Positions 44,096 through 53,565 of a stretch of DNA of 57,262 nucleotides are shown in pieces. Within the stretch, counting starts at the first letter, position 1. Every line of letters starts with the position of its first letter. Source of the stretch: Oscillospiraceae bacterium (GTDB lineage: Bacteria > Bacillota > Clostridia > Oscillospirales > Oscillospiraceae); assembly GCA_015067565.1 (NCBI GenBank), contig SVMF01000017.1:1-57262 (forward strand), in the 5' to 3' direction. The notes beneath the pieces were generated by a model. It made no database searches, was not told where the DNA came from, and saw only the letters and a program-made list of their open reading frames with translations. The position numbers were made by a program, and so were the translations under genes.

Positions 44096-45385
44096 ATGAG
44101 ACTGAGCAAGAGCATTCCACCCGTGCATCAACTGAATATCGATGCGCCGTACCCGAAGTGGGGTGCGCTTGCTGCAATGGCGGTGCTGTATGTCGCACCG
44201 TTCATTACACCGCTTCTGGCGCTCGTTGCCTTTGCGATCCTCGTGGCCCGCATCGTCCTTTATGATGCGAAGGTCTTTGCAGTCGACTATGCGATGATGG
44301 TTCCCATCACGCTGCTGTTCCAGTTTGAGCAGATGTCGCTGCTGCTGTACCTCGGCTTGTTTGCTTCGGTATGGTTTTTCGTTGTGAGTCCCGTCAAAAA
44401 GGGCGCACACTTCTACATTTTTCTGATTTTTCTGAACTATCTGATCCTGCGGATGAGTCTGAATGTCAGCGGCGTGATCCTGTGTGCCGGACAGCTTCTG
44501 ATGATGTGCGTTCTGCTGCCGTTGCAGAGTGCCGACTCGGCCCGCAAGCTTGCGCAGATGTTCTGCTACAGCATCGTGCTTTCGTCGATCTATGCCCTTG
44601 CGCTGCGTGGCTCGTCGGTTCTCTTTGAAATCCGAGGACCTGAGATGCCGGCTTACTGGGGTGCGACGCTACGACGCTTCCAGGGCTTGTTCGAGGACCC
44701 GAACTACTACATGACCCTGATTGTGACCGCCATGACCCTGACGATGAAGCTCTTTGCCTGTGGGCACTTCAAGCTTTCACAGCTTATCGGCATGGAGATC
44801 GTGCTGCTGTGCTTCGGCGCACTGACCTATAGCAAGACCTTCTTCGTTGCGGTGCTGATCATGGCTCTGACCGGCATTGTGTGGCTCTATTCCCACAAGA
44901 AATTCATGCCGGCGATTATCTGCACCGTCCTTGCCTTGGGCTTTCTTCTTTATGTGATCTTTTCGTCGTCGTTCTTTGCTGTCTTGATCTTCCGTGTCGA
45001 AAGTGGCAATCTTGATGATTTCACAACCGGTCGCAGCGAGGTTTTTGCTACCTACTACCGTGCCATTTCACAAGATGCGCTCAGCACACTCTTTGGACAG
45101 GGACTCGATGCGCCCCGTCTGGGCAAGGATCCGCATAATCTGTATCTGGAGATTACCTACTACTTGGGACTGGTGGGTTTGCTTTTGATGATCACCTTGA
45201 TCGGGACGATCGTGTATCAGGTGTCGAAAAAGAGCAGAAAGCATGATTTCGTTACCAAATACCTGCCGCTTATGATGGTGCTGATCCTTTACATGGCGCT
45301 GCATGGTATCTTCTCGACCGTGTCGTATGCGATTTTCTTCCTGGCGATCAGTTCCATTATGATTGAAAGAGCGGAGGCGGAGTAG
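44096..45385 (+). CDS. O-antigen ligase/polymerase-like membrane protein (Wzy candidate)
   Basis: The protein has 429 residues with about ten to twelve hydrophobic segments. The signature stretches are RFQGLFEDPNYYM and, in the long extracellular loop, TGRSEVF with NLYLEITYYLGLVG, as in Wzy/WaaL-type proteins. It would join repeat units outside the membrane after flipping. Being the only such protein in the cluster it is the likely polymerase. A GAGGAG site precedes the ATG. Confidence 0.85.
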   Translation: MRLSKSIPPVHQLNIDAPYPKWGALAAMAVLYVAPFITPLLALVAFAILVARIVLYDAKVFAVDYAMMVPITLLFQFEQMSLLLYLGLFASVWFFVVSPVKKGAHFYIFLIFLNYLILRMSLNVSGVILCAGQLLMMCVLLPLQSADSARKLAQMFCYSIVLSSIYALALRGSSVLFEIRGPEMPAYWGATLRRFQGLFEDPNYYMTLIVTAMTLTMKLFACGHFKLSQLIGMEIVLLCFGALTYSKTFFVAVLIMALTGIVWLYSHKKFMPAIICTVLALGFLLYVIFSSSFFAVLIFRVESGNLDDFTTGRSEVFATYYRAISQDALSTLFGQGLDAPRLGKDPHNLYLEITYYLGLVGLLLMITLIGTIVYQVSKKSRKHDFVTKYLPLMMVLILYMALHGIFSTVSYAIFFLAISSIMIERAEAE

Positions 45386-45386
45386 T

Positions 45387-46646
45387 ATGCTGCTTGTCTT
45401 TTCTCACAGCGGATTTTCCGATACCGATGCCAACGGCATCACGATGAAAAAACTGCTGTCCGCTTATGAGCCAAGTGAGAAGGCGCAGTTCTATCTGGAC
45501 ACGGCGCAGCCGGATTTTACCGCTGCCGAGCACTACTTCCGTGTGACAGATGTGCAGATGATCAAGGCCTTTCTGCTCAAAAAAAGCAAACATATCTTTA
45601 CCCCCGAAAAAACGACAAAAACGACTGCTTCCAAGGCCGCAGCCAAGAAGGTGCCCGGTTTCCTGAAGAAGCGTAAATATAATTTCACCCTCAAATACCT
45701 GCGCGAAAAGCTCTGGGGCATCAGCCCGTGGGGACATCGCGCGCTGAAAAAATGGATTGATGCGCTTTCGCCGCAGGCGCTGGTGTACATGGTCGGCGAG
45801 AGCCATTTCATGGACAAACTGGTGCTCAAGACCTGCAAGCGCACGGGAAGGCCGCTGGTTTTGTACAACGGTGAGGCCTATCGCATCATCGACCTGAAGC
45901 AGCGGCATGGCCTCGAGCGGATGTACTACCGCAAGAGCCATAAGCTGTATCGCAAGCTGCTGGACAGGGCGAGCCTCGTGCTCTACAACTGCCCCATGCT
46001 GCAACGCGATTATGAAAAGCGCTACGGCGAGAAAAAAGAGTCGAGCGTAGCTTACAACACAGCCGTGTGTGCCGAAACGGTGCAGATCCCAGAAAAGATC
46101 CGCACCGTCACATATTTCGGCAACCTCGGCGTCGGCCGGGACGAAAGCCTGATGCGCGTGGCAAAGCAGCTCAGAAGCATCGACCCGAGCCTGCACATTG
46201 ACGTCTACGGCAAGGCACTGCCTGAGATTGAGCAGCGGCTCAATGCCTGCGAAGGCATCCGTCTGCACGGCTTCCTGCAGGCCGATGCGCTGCATCGGGT
46301 GATCGAAAACACGGATCTTCTGCTCCATGTCGAGAGCTTTGACCCGGCGATCATGCCCAAGCTGCGCTATGCCTTTTCGACAAAAATTGCACAGTGTCTG
46401 TGCGCAGGGCGCTGTTTTCTGAGCTTCGCACCCGAGCAGACGGCCTCGACGCAGTACCTTCTGTCGGTCGGCGCAAGCGTTGCCACCAATGAAACGGAGC
46501 TGAAAGAGCAGCTTGAGAGTCTCGTGCATGACAGGCAGGCACGCAGAAGCTGCGCCGAGCAGGCCCTTTGCATCGGAAGGGAAAATCACCACGGACAGGC
46601 AGAGCTTGTCCGTCGGCAGATCGGAGCGATTTTGAATGGGACTTAG
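45387..46646 (+). CDS. Glycosyltransferase-like protein, GT-B type
   Basis: The protein has 419 residues and no membrane segment. The N-terminal part is unusual and carries a Lys/Thr-rich insert (about 75-100). The C-terminal half has [49 protein letters not shown] and a [13 protein letters not shown] segment, consistent with a GT-B sugar transferase. The start is ATG 45387, right after the polymerase stop and behind a GGAGGCGGAG stretch; an upstream in-frame extension lies inside the polymerase gene. Confidence 0.8.
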   Translation: MLLVFSHSGFSDTDANGITMKKLLSAYEPSEKAQFYLDTAQPDFTAAEHYFRVTDVQMIKAFLLKKSKHIFTPEKTTKTTASKAAAKKVPGFLKKRKYNFTLKYLREKLWGISPWGHRALKKWIDALSPQALVYMVGESHFMDKLVLKTCKRTGRPLVLYNGEAYRIIDLKQRHGLERMYYRKSHKLYRKLLDRASLVLYNCPMLQRDYEKRYGEKKESSVAYNTAVCAETVQIPEKIRTVTYFGNLGVGRDESLMRVAKQLRSIDPSLHIDVYGKALPEIEQRLNACEGIRLHGFLQADALHRVIENTDLLLHVESFDPAIMPKLRYAFSTKIAQCLCAGRCFLSFAPEQTASTQYLLSVGASVATNETELKEQLESLVHDRQARRSCAEQALCIGRENHHGQAELVRRQIGAILNGT

Positions 46647-47256
46647 CAATTGTTTGACCGGCTGGATCGAAAAGCTCCGCACCGGCGAAAAAAGCATCCC
46701 GAAACGGATCAAGGTTTATTACAAGCATAAAAAGTTTAAAAAATATGCCAAAATTGGGAAAAATCTCAGCCTTTGTGCCCGTTCCAATTGTCGTGCGGAT
46801 GGCCCCGGTTGCATCGAGATCGGCCACGATTGCGAGATCTACGGCCTGATTCAATCCATGTCGGGTGGTAAGATCCGCATCGGAAACCACTGCTGCATCT
46901 ACGAGCGCAGCATCATCGGCAGCGTCAGCAGCATCACGATCGGAGACTGTGTCATCATCTCCAATCAGGTACATATCTATGACAACAACAACCACCCCGT
47001 CTCTCCGTCGGTGCGCCACCAGATGTGCGTCGAAGGCTTCCACACACCCGCCTGGCGCTGGGAGCACTCGGCGTCAAAGCCCATCGTCATCGAGGACGAT
47101 GTCTGGATCGGGGAAAATGCGGCCATTTTGAAGGGAGTCACCATCGGCAAGGGCTCGATCGTGGCCTGCCATGCGGTAGTGACCAAGGATGTGCCGCCGT
47201 ACAGCATCGTGGCCGGCAACCCTGCCCGTGTGGTTAAGGAGATCGAAGATGCGTAG
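46636..47256 (+). CDS. Sugar O-acetyltransferase, left-handed beta-helix type
   Basis: The protein has 206 residues. Hexapeptide repeats are clear from the middle on ([88 protein letters not shown]), with the catalytic His near the NNNHP segment, as in maltose- and galactoside-acetyltransferases. It would acetylate a sugar of the polymer. The start overlaps the upstream gene by 11 bases and the stop overlaps the flippase start. Confidence 0.92.
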   Translation: MGLSNCLTGWIEKLRTGEKSIPKRIKVYYKHKKFKKYAKIGKNLSLCARSNCRADGPGCIEIGHDCEIYGLIQSMSGGKIRIGNHCCIYERSIIGSVSSITIGDCVIISNQVHIYDNNNHPVSPSVRHQMCVEGFHTPAWRWEHSASKPIVIEDDVWIGENAAILKGVTIGKGSIVACHAVVTKDVPPYSIVAGNPARVVKEIEDA

Positions 47257-48703
47257 GCTCAGGGGTTCGTCGGCAGATGCCCTGCTTCTGACCTTTGCCA
47301 AGCTCGTGACCGTGATGCTGGGGCTGGCGGTCACCCGACTGCTGTCGCAGAATCTGTCGAAGCACGATTACGGAACCTATTCGCAGGTGCTTCTGATCGT
47401 GTCGACCGTGTCGAGCATGACCATTTTGGGCATGGCAGACGGTGTCAACTACTTCCATTGCAGCAGGCAGGGCGACGAACGGGAGAGCTACCTTTCGACC
47501 ATCTACTGCCTGCAGTGCATGATCAGCACTTTGGCCGGGGCGGCTGTGATGCTTCTTGCCGTTCCGCTGTGCAAGTATTTCGGCAATGCCGATATCAAGC
47601 GGCTTTTGATCTACGGTGCAACCATCCCGCTGTTTCAGAACCTTCTGAGCATCACGCAGGTGCTGTTGGTCTCGGTGGGCAAGGCAAGGCTGCTTGCCGT
47701 CAGAAATCTGACGGTTTCCCTCGTGCGTCTGGCCTCGGTCATCGTGGTCATTACGGTGGCCAAGGATGTGGCGGTGGTACTTGCCACCACGCTGGCCATG
47801 GATTTGGCTCAGATGTTGCTGTTTGTCCTTGTGCTGTGGAAAAATGGCTGCGCACTGCGCCCGAAACGTGTCGATTTCAAGCTCTTTGGGACGATTTTCG
47901 CCTACTGCGCGCCCATGGCGGTCTACACGCTGTTAAACACGCTCAGTCGCGACTGCGACAAGTATCTCATCAGCCTGATGACGGACACCGAGACGCTGGC
48001 CATGTATGCCAATGCTTCGAAGGTGTTACCCTTTGATGTCATCACTGCCTCCTTTGTGACCGTGCTCCTGCCCCGCATCACCCGTCATATCGCAAACGGG
48101 GAGCGGGAACAGACGGTTGGGCTCTATCGCACCTTTCTGGAGATCACCTACATCTCCACCACGATCCTCTGCTGCGCCGTGCTGGCTTCATCGCCGCAGG
48201 TCATGCAGCTGTTGTATTCAAAAAAATATCTCGACGGAATCCGGATCTTCTGCATTTATGTGCTGGTCGATCTGCTCCGTTTTACCAATATCACGCTGAT
48301 TCTGAGCGCCGCGGGCAAGACCAAGCGCCTGATGTATTACAGCGTGGCGACCCTGGCCGCAAATGCGGCGGCAAACATTCTGCTGTATTGGCTTCTGGGC
48401 GTCATCGGCCCTGCCGTGGCAACGCTTCTGACAAGCCTCGGCTTCGGCCTTTGCCTGATGCGCACAAGCGCCAAGGAGCTTGACAGTCCCTTGCGAGGCT
48501 TCTTCGACCTGAAGCATCTGGTCGGCTTCATGAGCCTCAATGCCCTGCTGACGGTGGGATTTTACCTGCTGCAGCGGTGGCTTGGCACGATGAATGTGTC
48601 GTATTTGGCCATCCTTGCCATCACCGCAGGCGGCTATGTTGCTGTTGCGGGACTGTGCTCGGCCAAGCGTTTCCTGCGCGCACTGAAGCAGGTGGATACG
48701 TAA
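47249..48703 (+). CDS. Polysaccharide flippase (Wzx-like)
   Basis: The protein has 484 residues and about twelve to fourteen membrane segments, matching the polysaccharide transport (MOP) family. It begins [20 protein letters not shown] and has the characteristic [15 protein letters not shown] segment. It would flip lipid-linked repeat units to the outer face for the polymerase. AAGGAG at 47236-47241 and a seven-base spacer fix the ATG at 47249, inside the end of the acetyltransferase gene. Confidence 0.9.
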   Translation: MRRLRGSSADALLLTFAKLVTVMLGLAVTRLLSQNLSKHDYGTYSQVLLIVSTVSSMTILGMADGVNYFHCSRQGDERESYLSTIYCLQCMISTLAGAAVMLLAVPLCKYFGNADIKRLLIYGATIPLFQNLLSITQVLLVSVGKARLLAVRNLTVSLVRLASVIVVITVAKDVAVVLATTLAMDLAQMLLFVLVLWKNGCALRPKRVDFKLFGTIFAYCAPMAVYTLLNTLSRDCDKYLISLMTDTETLAMYANASKVLPFDVITASFVTVLLPRITRHIANGEREQTVGLYRTFLEITYISTTILCCAVLASSPQVMQLLYSKKYLDGIRIFCIYVLVDLLRFTNITLILSAAGKTKRLMYYSVATLAANAAANILLYWLLGVIGPAVATLLTSLGFGLCLMRTSAKELDSPLRGFFDLKHLVGFMSLNALLTVGFYLLQRWLGTMNVSYLAILAITAGGYVAVAGLCSAKRFLRALKQVDT

Positions 48704-48751
48704 GCTGCGGAACCCTATCCGTGCAAATACATTCGAAATGAGGTAATGGAA

Positions 48752-51700
48752 ATGCGAAAAAAATTGACTGCACTTTTTTTGGCATTCGCACTGCTGCTGG
48801 GCATGATCGTGCCCGTCACGGCAACGGGAACCGAACCTGAGACCAAGACCTATGACGAGTTCTTGGACAACCTCAAGGTTCTGGAGACCTATGCCGAGGC
48901 CTACGCGCAGGCGGATCCGTCCCACACCGCTCATGAGCTGGTGATCAACTATATCCGTACCGGTGTCGGCAAGTACACGACCGACTCCTGGAACACCCTG
49001 GCAGGTCCGGAGATCACCGCCTTTACCGCCTTCGTGGCTGAGCAGGATCTTGCCAATGCCACCACGGCAGCGGCCCTGCGCAATCTCAACGAGTTTACCG
49101 CCCCGAACGGTCAGACCGTCGAGTTTGAGCATATGTTTGGCGCAATGAACATCGGCTATGTCAACTCCCGTTCTGCCGACCTCGGCAGCTGGGCAGGCGA
49201 CCTGTGCGACCTGATCGCTTACAGCAAGACCAAGCTCAATGCTTCCATGGACATGGACCAGATGATCGTTCAGATCCGTGAGAACTACTTCGGCGTGGAC
49301 GACGAAGTCGCCAGCGGCTTCGGTATGCTCGACGTTTACGGCGACCTTGACTCGTTCTACCTGCTTTCCAAGATCAAGGAGGGCAGCTCCGTCAGCGCCG
49401 CCTTGGAGGGTTACTTCACCGCAGAACTGACCGATGCCGACCGTGCCGCCTACTTCCTCAATAACCGCTTCAGCGGCCTTGTGACCAACGAGGATGTGCG
49501 TCTGGCTGTCTTCGAGACCTACAAGAAGGACCTGGCCATCCGTGTGCTGGAGTCCGATAGCGGCATCACCGCGGCTGACGCAACCATCCGTCAGGCCTGC
49601 TGCTATGTCTTTGCAGATTACCTGTTCAACCTGGCAGGCGACCGCCTCGAGGGCGGCAGCCAGGGCGGCGGCGAAGAGGTCGAGGACTTCCGTGTGTTCT
49701 CCTCCACCGATTCCACTCTCGCTCCCGGTGTCGAGCAGAATGTCAGCTACGCTCTGACCAAGGAGAACAAGCAGCTTGTTTACTACTCCGTGACCCTCGA
49801 CATGGGCATTGAGACCGTTCAGCTCCATGCCAACTACAAGGATCACAACCCCGCCAAGGGCTGGGGCATGAGCCGCGTTCCCGATCAGATCGCAGCGGCT
49901 ACCGCCTTCCACAGCAACCCTGACGATGCAAACTACATCCCCAACTTCAATGCCGTGGCCGGTGTAAACGGCGACTTCTACAATATGTCCACCGGTAAGG
50001 TCAGCGGCGCTCTGGTCATGGATGGCGTGGTTTACAGCAACGCAAACGGCCGCCCCTTCTTTGCCCTTCTGAATGACGGCACGCCCGTGATCGACGAGGG
50101 TTCTGCATGGGCACAGTACAGCGGCAATGTACGCGAGGCGGTTGGCGGCTCGGCTGTGATCATCAAGAATGGCGCCATCGCCATCGCCCGTGACTCCGGC
50201 AGAGCTCCGAGAACCGCTGTCGGCATCAAGGCCGACGGCAAGCTCGTGCTGATCGTCATCGACGGCCGTCAGGATCCGTTCTCCACCGGCACGACTCTGT
50301 ACGAAACCGCACAGATCCTGCTGGAGGCAGGCTGCGTGACCGCCATCAACCTCGACGGCGGTGGCTCGTCCACCTTCGCCTCGAAGGGCGAGGGCGCAGA
50401 CACCGTCAGCGTCATCAACAGCCCGTCCGACGGCTATGTCAGAAGCGTCAGCTCCTCCCTGGTCGTTGTTTCCACCGCTTATGTTTCCAACGAGTTCCAC
50501 CATGCACTCGTTACCTCCGATTATGATTACCTGACCGCAGGCACCTCCATGGAGCTCAATGCCATCGGTGTCAGCAATACCGGCAACTCCGCGCCTCTGC
50601 CCGAGGAACTGAGCTGGCAGGTCTCCGACCCCAATGTTGGTATGGTCGAAGACGGTGTGTTCACCGCCTTAGCTAACGGCGATGTTGAGGTACAGCTCAT
50701 GGTCAACGGCGAGTGTGTGGGCAGAAAGAGCCTGCACGTGGTCATTCCCGACACCATCGAGCTGGAAAAGACGACTGTGGCCGCTGTCTACGGCGTCAAG
50801 ACTCGTTTGCCCATTGAGCTGACCTATCACGGCAACGTGGTCAAGTTCAACGACAACGACATCATGCTCATGCTCGAGGACGGCCTGGAGAACGCAGGTA
50901 CCTTCGAGGGCATCTACTTCATCGGCAATGAGGCCTCTAACATCCGTACGGTGCGCTTCGGCGTGTTCATGCTGATGAACGAGGAAGCCTTCAATATGGG
51001 CACCATCAACCTGTACAAGGACGGCGAGGCCGTTTTCGATTTTGACAAGGCGACGGCAGGCAACGAATCCCTGGCCTGGGTCCGCAAGGTCGGCAATGCC
51101 ACCACGGAGGACGACCTCGTCTATCAGTCCGTCGATCCCACGCAGCCCATGACGGTTGAGTACACCTTCGCCATCAATATGGAGACCATCCAGCTGCCTG
51201 AGAAGCTCTCTGAGCTTTCCTATATGCTCCCCGGCAGCGATGTCGAGGGCGCAACGGCCTGGACGCTCACGCTGCAGCTGGCAGAGCGTATCAGCGACCT
51301 GACCGAGGTCCGCATTACCATGAAGGTCAACGAGAATCTGCGCCTCGACCTGTCTGAGATGAAGATTGTCAACGACTTCTTCAAGCTCACGAGCGCACAG
51401 TACGATGAAGCCAACAGCGAGATGACCATTATAGTCAACTGGATCCCGACCGGTGCACCCATCGATCCGGCAACCGCCAACCCCATCTGTATCCTCAGCG
51501 GTATCAAGGCAACCGTCAAGGACAATGCCGATTGGGATGCTGAGAACCAGATCCTTGTGCGCAATATCGGCAATGTTTCCTACTCTGCTTATATGAGAGC
51601 TTCTGCGCTTTACTCCTTCGCATCCGACCCTGCCAATGCAGAGTTCAACCTTGTTCCTTACATCCATCCGAACAAGCCCAGCGAAAAGGGTGGCAGCTTC

Positions 51701-53464
51701 ACCTCCGAGTATGCCGAAATCGAGGATATCTTCTTGCTGTGCAATGAGATCCGCGAAGGCTGGATCAAGGAAGGCAGCAATCTGTACTACTATGTCGAGA
51801 ACAACCCGCTGACCGGCAACCACAAGCTCCCGAGTCCCGACGACGAAACCAAGGAATTTTTCTACGGCTTCGACGACAACGGCATCTGCACGGGTCTGCT
51901 GACCGGCTTGATCGAGGTTGATGGCAAGCTGTACTATGCTGTGCAGGGCGAGGCCATGAGCGGCTGGCGCACGGTCAATAATGACTATTACTACTTCAAC
52001 CCCGCAGCAGTCGATGGTGTTCAGACCATCGGTGGCCGCACCTATACCTTCACCGACCACATCCTGACCAAGGGCGAGATCGTCAAGACCGCTGACGGCT
52101 ACCGCTATTACTGGGCAGGCACGCACGTCATCGGCAAGTGGATCGATGTCGACGGCAAGACTTACTATGCCACCTACCCGAAGGGCTACTTCGCAACCGG
52201 CCTGGTTTATGCCCGTAACCGCGAGGAGACGGCAAGCCACCGCTATATCTTCGAGGCCGACGGCACCTTCCGTGGCGACTTCAACGGCATCTATGACTAC
52301 GCAGGCAACCGCTACTTCGCAGAAGACGGCAGAGTCATTGATGAGCCGGGCCTCGTGTATTATGAAGGCCACTATTACTACTTCTGCTCCACCGGTGCAG
52401 CCGTCACAAGCCGCACCTACTGGATCTCCAAGACCAACGATCTGCTGCCTGCAGGCCCGTACTACTTCGACGAGCTTGGCAGAATGACCAATCCGCCCGT
52501 GGTGAATCCTCCCGTGGAGCCTGATGAGCCTTCCGAGCCCACCGATCCGACGGAACCGACCACACCGACAGAACCGACCACGCCTCCTGAGGTGAAGGAA
52601 GGTATCGTTGAGGTCAAGGGTGTTCTGTACTACTATGTCAATGGCAATATCAAGTTCGGTGCCGGTCTGATCCTGTACGAGGGCGACTACTATTATGTCC
52701 GCTCCAATGGTCAGGTTGCCATTGGCCGCTACTGGGTCACCAACCACAATGACCTGCTGCCGCAGGGTATGTACACCTTCGGCGAGGACGGCAAGATGAT
52801 CGATCCTCCCACGCAGGAGCCTCCCACCGAGCCTCCCACAGAAACAGAGCCTCCCACAGAAACAGAGCCTCCCACACAGAGCTCTCCGACGGAGCCCAAG
52901 CCCACCACACCTCCGACCACGAAGCCCGTCAAGAACGGCATCGTCAATGAAAACGGTGTTCTGTACTACTATGTCAACGGTACTCGCGGCTACGGTGCAG
53001 GCCTGATCCTGCTCGACGGTGATTACTACTATGTCCGTTCGAATGGACAGCTTGCCATCGGCCAGTATTGGATCACCAACCATAACGGCCTGCTGCCGCA
53101 GGGTATGTATACCTTCGGCGAGGACGGCAAGATGATCAATCCTCCCGGCCAGGAGCCTCCCACCGAGCCTCCTACAGAAACGGAGCCTCCCACCGAGACC
53201 GAACCTCCCACGACCGAGAAGCCGACAGAGCCTCCCACAACCAAGCCGGTCAAGGACGGTATCGTGAACGAAAATGGTGTTTTGTATTACTATGTCAACG
53301 GCACTCGCGGCTACGGTGCAGGCCTGATCCTGCTCGACGGTGATTACTACTATGTCCGTTCGAATGGACAGCTTGCCATCGGCAAATACTGGACGACCAA
53401 CCACAACAACCTCCTGCCCCCGGCGGAATACTTCTTCGGCCCGGACGGCAAGATGGTTCGCTGA
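48752..53464 (+). CDS. Secreted phosphodiester glycosidase (NAGPA-like) with wall-binding-type repeats
   Basis: The protein has 1570 residues with a signal peptide (about 1-24). A helical N-terminal part (30-300) precedes a phosphodiester-glycosidase domain (about 343-577; AGVNGDFYN near 397, AVGIKADGKLVLIVIDGR, NLDGGGSST near 535). An Ig-like domain (580-665) and a cohesin-like beta region (about 670-960) follow. From about 1010 there are Tyr-rich repeats (LYYYV, DYYYVRSNGQ) resembling choline- or wall-binding repeats, with three modules separated by Pro/Thr/Glu linkers. NAGPA-type enzymes remove GlcNAc from phosphodiesters, so it may trim or remodel the phosphorylated polymer made by this cluster. 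GAGG at 48740-48743 fits ATG 48752 better than 48746. Confidence 0.85.
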   Translation: MRKKLTALFLAFALLLGMIVPVTATGTEPETKTYDEFLDNLKVLETYAEAYAQADPSHTAHELVINYIRTGVGKYTTDSWNTLAGPEITAFTAFVAEQDLANATTAAALRNLNEFTAPNGQTVEFEHMFGAMNIGYVNSRSADLGSWAGDLCDLIAYSKTKLNASMDMDQMIVQIRENYFGVDDEVASGFGMLDVYGDLDSFYLLSKIKEGSSVSAALEGYFTAELTDADRAAYFLNNRFSGLVTNEDVRLAVFETYKKDLAIRVLESDSGITAADATIRQACCYVFADYLFNLAGDRLEGGSQGGGEEVEDFRVFSSTDSTLAPGVEQNVSYALTKENKQLVYYSVTLDMGIETVQLHANYKDHNPAKGWGMSRVPDQIAAATAFHSNPDDANYIPNFNAVAGVNGDFYNMSTGKVSGALVMDGVVYSNANGRPFFALLNDGTPVIDEGSAWAQYSGNVREAVGGSAVIIKNGAIAIARDSGRAPRTAVGIKADGKLVLIVIDGRQDPFSTGTTLYETAQILLEAGCVTAINLDGGGSSTFASKGEGADTVSVINSPSDGYVRSVSSSLVVVSTAYVSNEFHHALVTSDYDYLTAGTSMELNAIGVSNTGNSAPLPEELSWQVSDPNVGMVEDGVFTALANGDVEVQLMVNGECVGRKSLHVVIPDTIELEKTTVAAVYGVKTRLPIELTYHGNVVKFNDNDIMLMLEDGLENAGTFEGIYFIGNEASNIRTVRFGVFMLMNEEAFNMGTINLYKDGEAVFDFDKATAGNESLAWVRKVGNATTEDDLVYQSVDPTQPMTVEYTFAINMETIQLPEKLSELSYMLPGSDVEGATAWTLTLQLAERISDLTEVRITMKVNENLRLDLSEMKIVNDFFKLTSAQYDEANSEMTIIVNWIPTGAPIDPATANPICILSGIKATVKDNADWDAENQILVRNIGNVSYSAYMRASALYSFASDPANAEFNLVPYIHPNKPSEKGGSFTSEYAEIEDIFLLCNEIREGWIKEGSNLYYYVENNPLTGNHKLPSPDDETKEFFYGFDDNGICTGLLTGLIEVDGKLYYAVQGEAMSGWRTVNNDYYYFNPAAVDGVQTIGGRTYTFTDHILTKGEIVKTADGYRYYWAGTHVIGKWIDVDGKTYYATYPKGYFATGLVYARNREETASHRYIFEADGTFRGDFNGIYDYAGNRYFAEDGRVIDEPGLVYYEGHYYYFCSTGAAVTSRTYWISKTNDLLPAGPYYFDELGRMTNPPVVNPPVEPDEPSEPTDPTEPTTPTEPTTPPEVKEGIVEVKGVLYYYVNGNIKFGAGLILYEGDYYYVRSNGQVAIGRYWVTNHNDLLPQGMYTFGEDGKMIDPPTQEPPTEPPTETEPPTETEPPTQSSPTEPKPTTPPTTKPVKNGIVNENGVLYYYVNGTRGYGAGLILLDGDYYYVRSNGQLAIGQYWITNHNGLLPQGMYTFGEDGKMINPPGQEPPTEPPTETEPPTETEPPTTEKPTEPPTTKPVKDGIVNENGVLYYYVNGTRGYGAGLILLDGDYYYVRSNGQLAIGKYWTTNHNNLLPPAEYFFGPDGKMVR
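52594..53461 (+). repeat. Three tandem Tyr-rich modules with PTE linkers
   Basis: Modules of about 70 codons start near 52594, 52930 and 53253. Modules 2 and 3 are almost identical in DNA over their first hundred bases (321-base offset), with only a few silent changes, so they duplicated recently. Module 1 differs more. Confidence 0.85.
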
Positions 53465-53474
53465 GTCTTCCGGC

Positions 53475-53499
53475 GCAGGGGCGAGAACCTCGCCCCTGC
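53475..53499. terminator. GC-rich hairpin after the glycosidase gene
   Basis: Arms gcaggggcgag and ctcgcccctgc (11 bp) with loop aac, ten bases after the stop. It is followed by an A-rich stretch and not a T-run, so termination strength is uncertain. Confidence 0.55.
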
Positions 53500-53565
53500 T
53501 GGAAATAAAGATGAAAGCCCACGCAATCCCCCACAAGTGATAAAAATGATGAAAGGACAATGACT

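Noticed and set aside
50669-53560. 963-codon antisense frame opposite the glycosidase gene
   Set aside because: Shadow of the plus-strand gene; its repeats simply mirror the duplicated modules.
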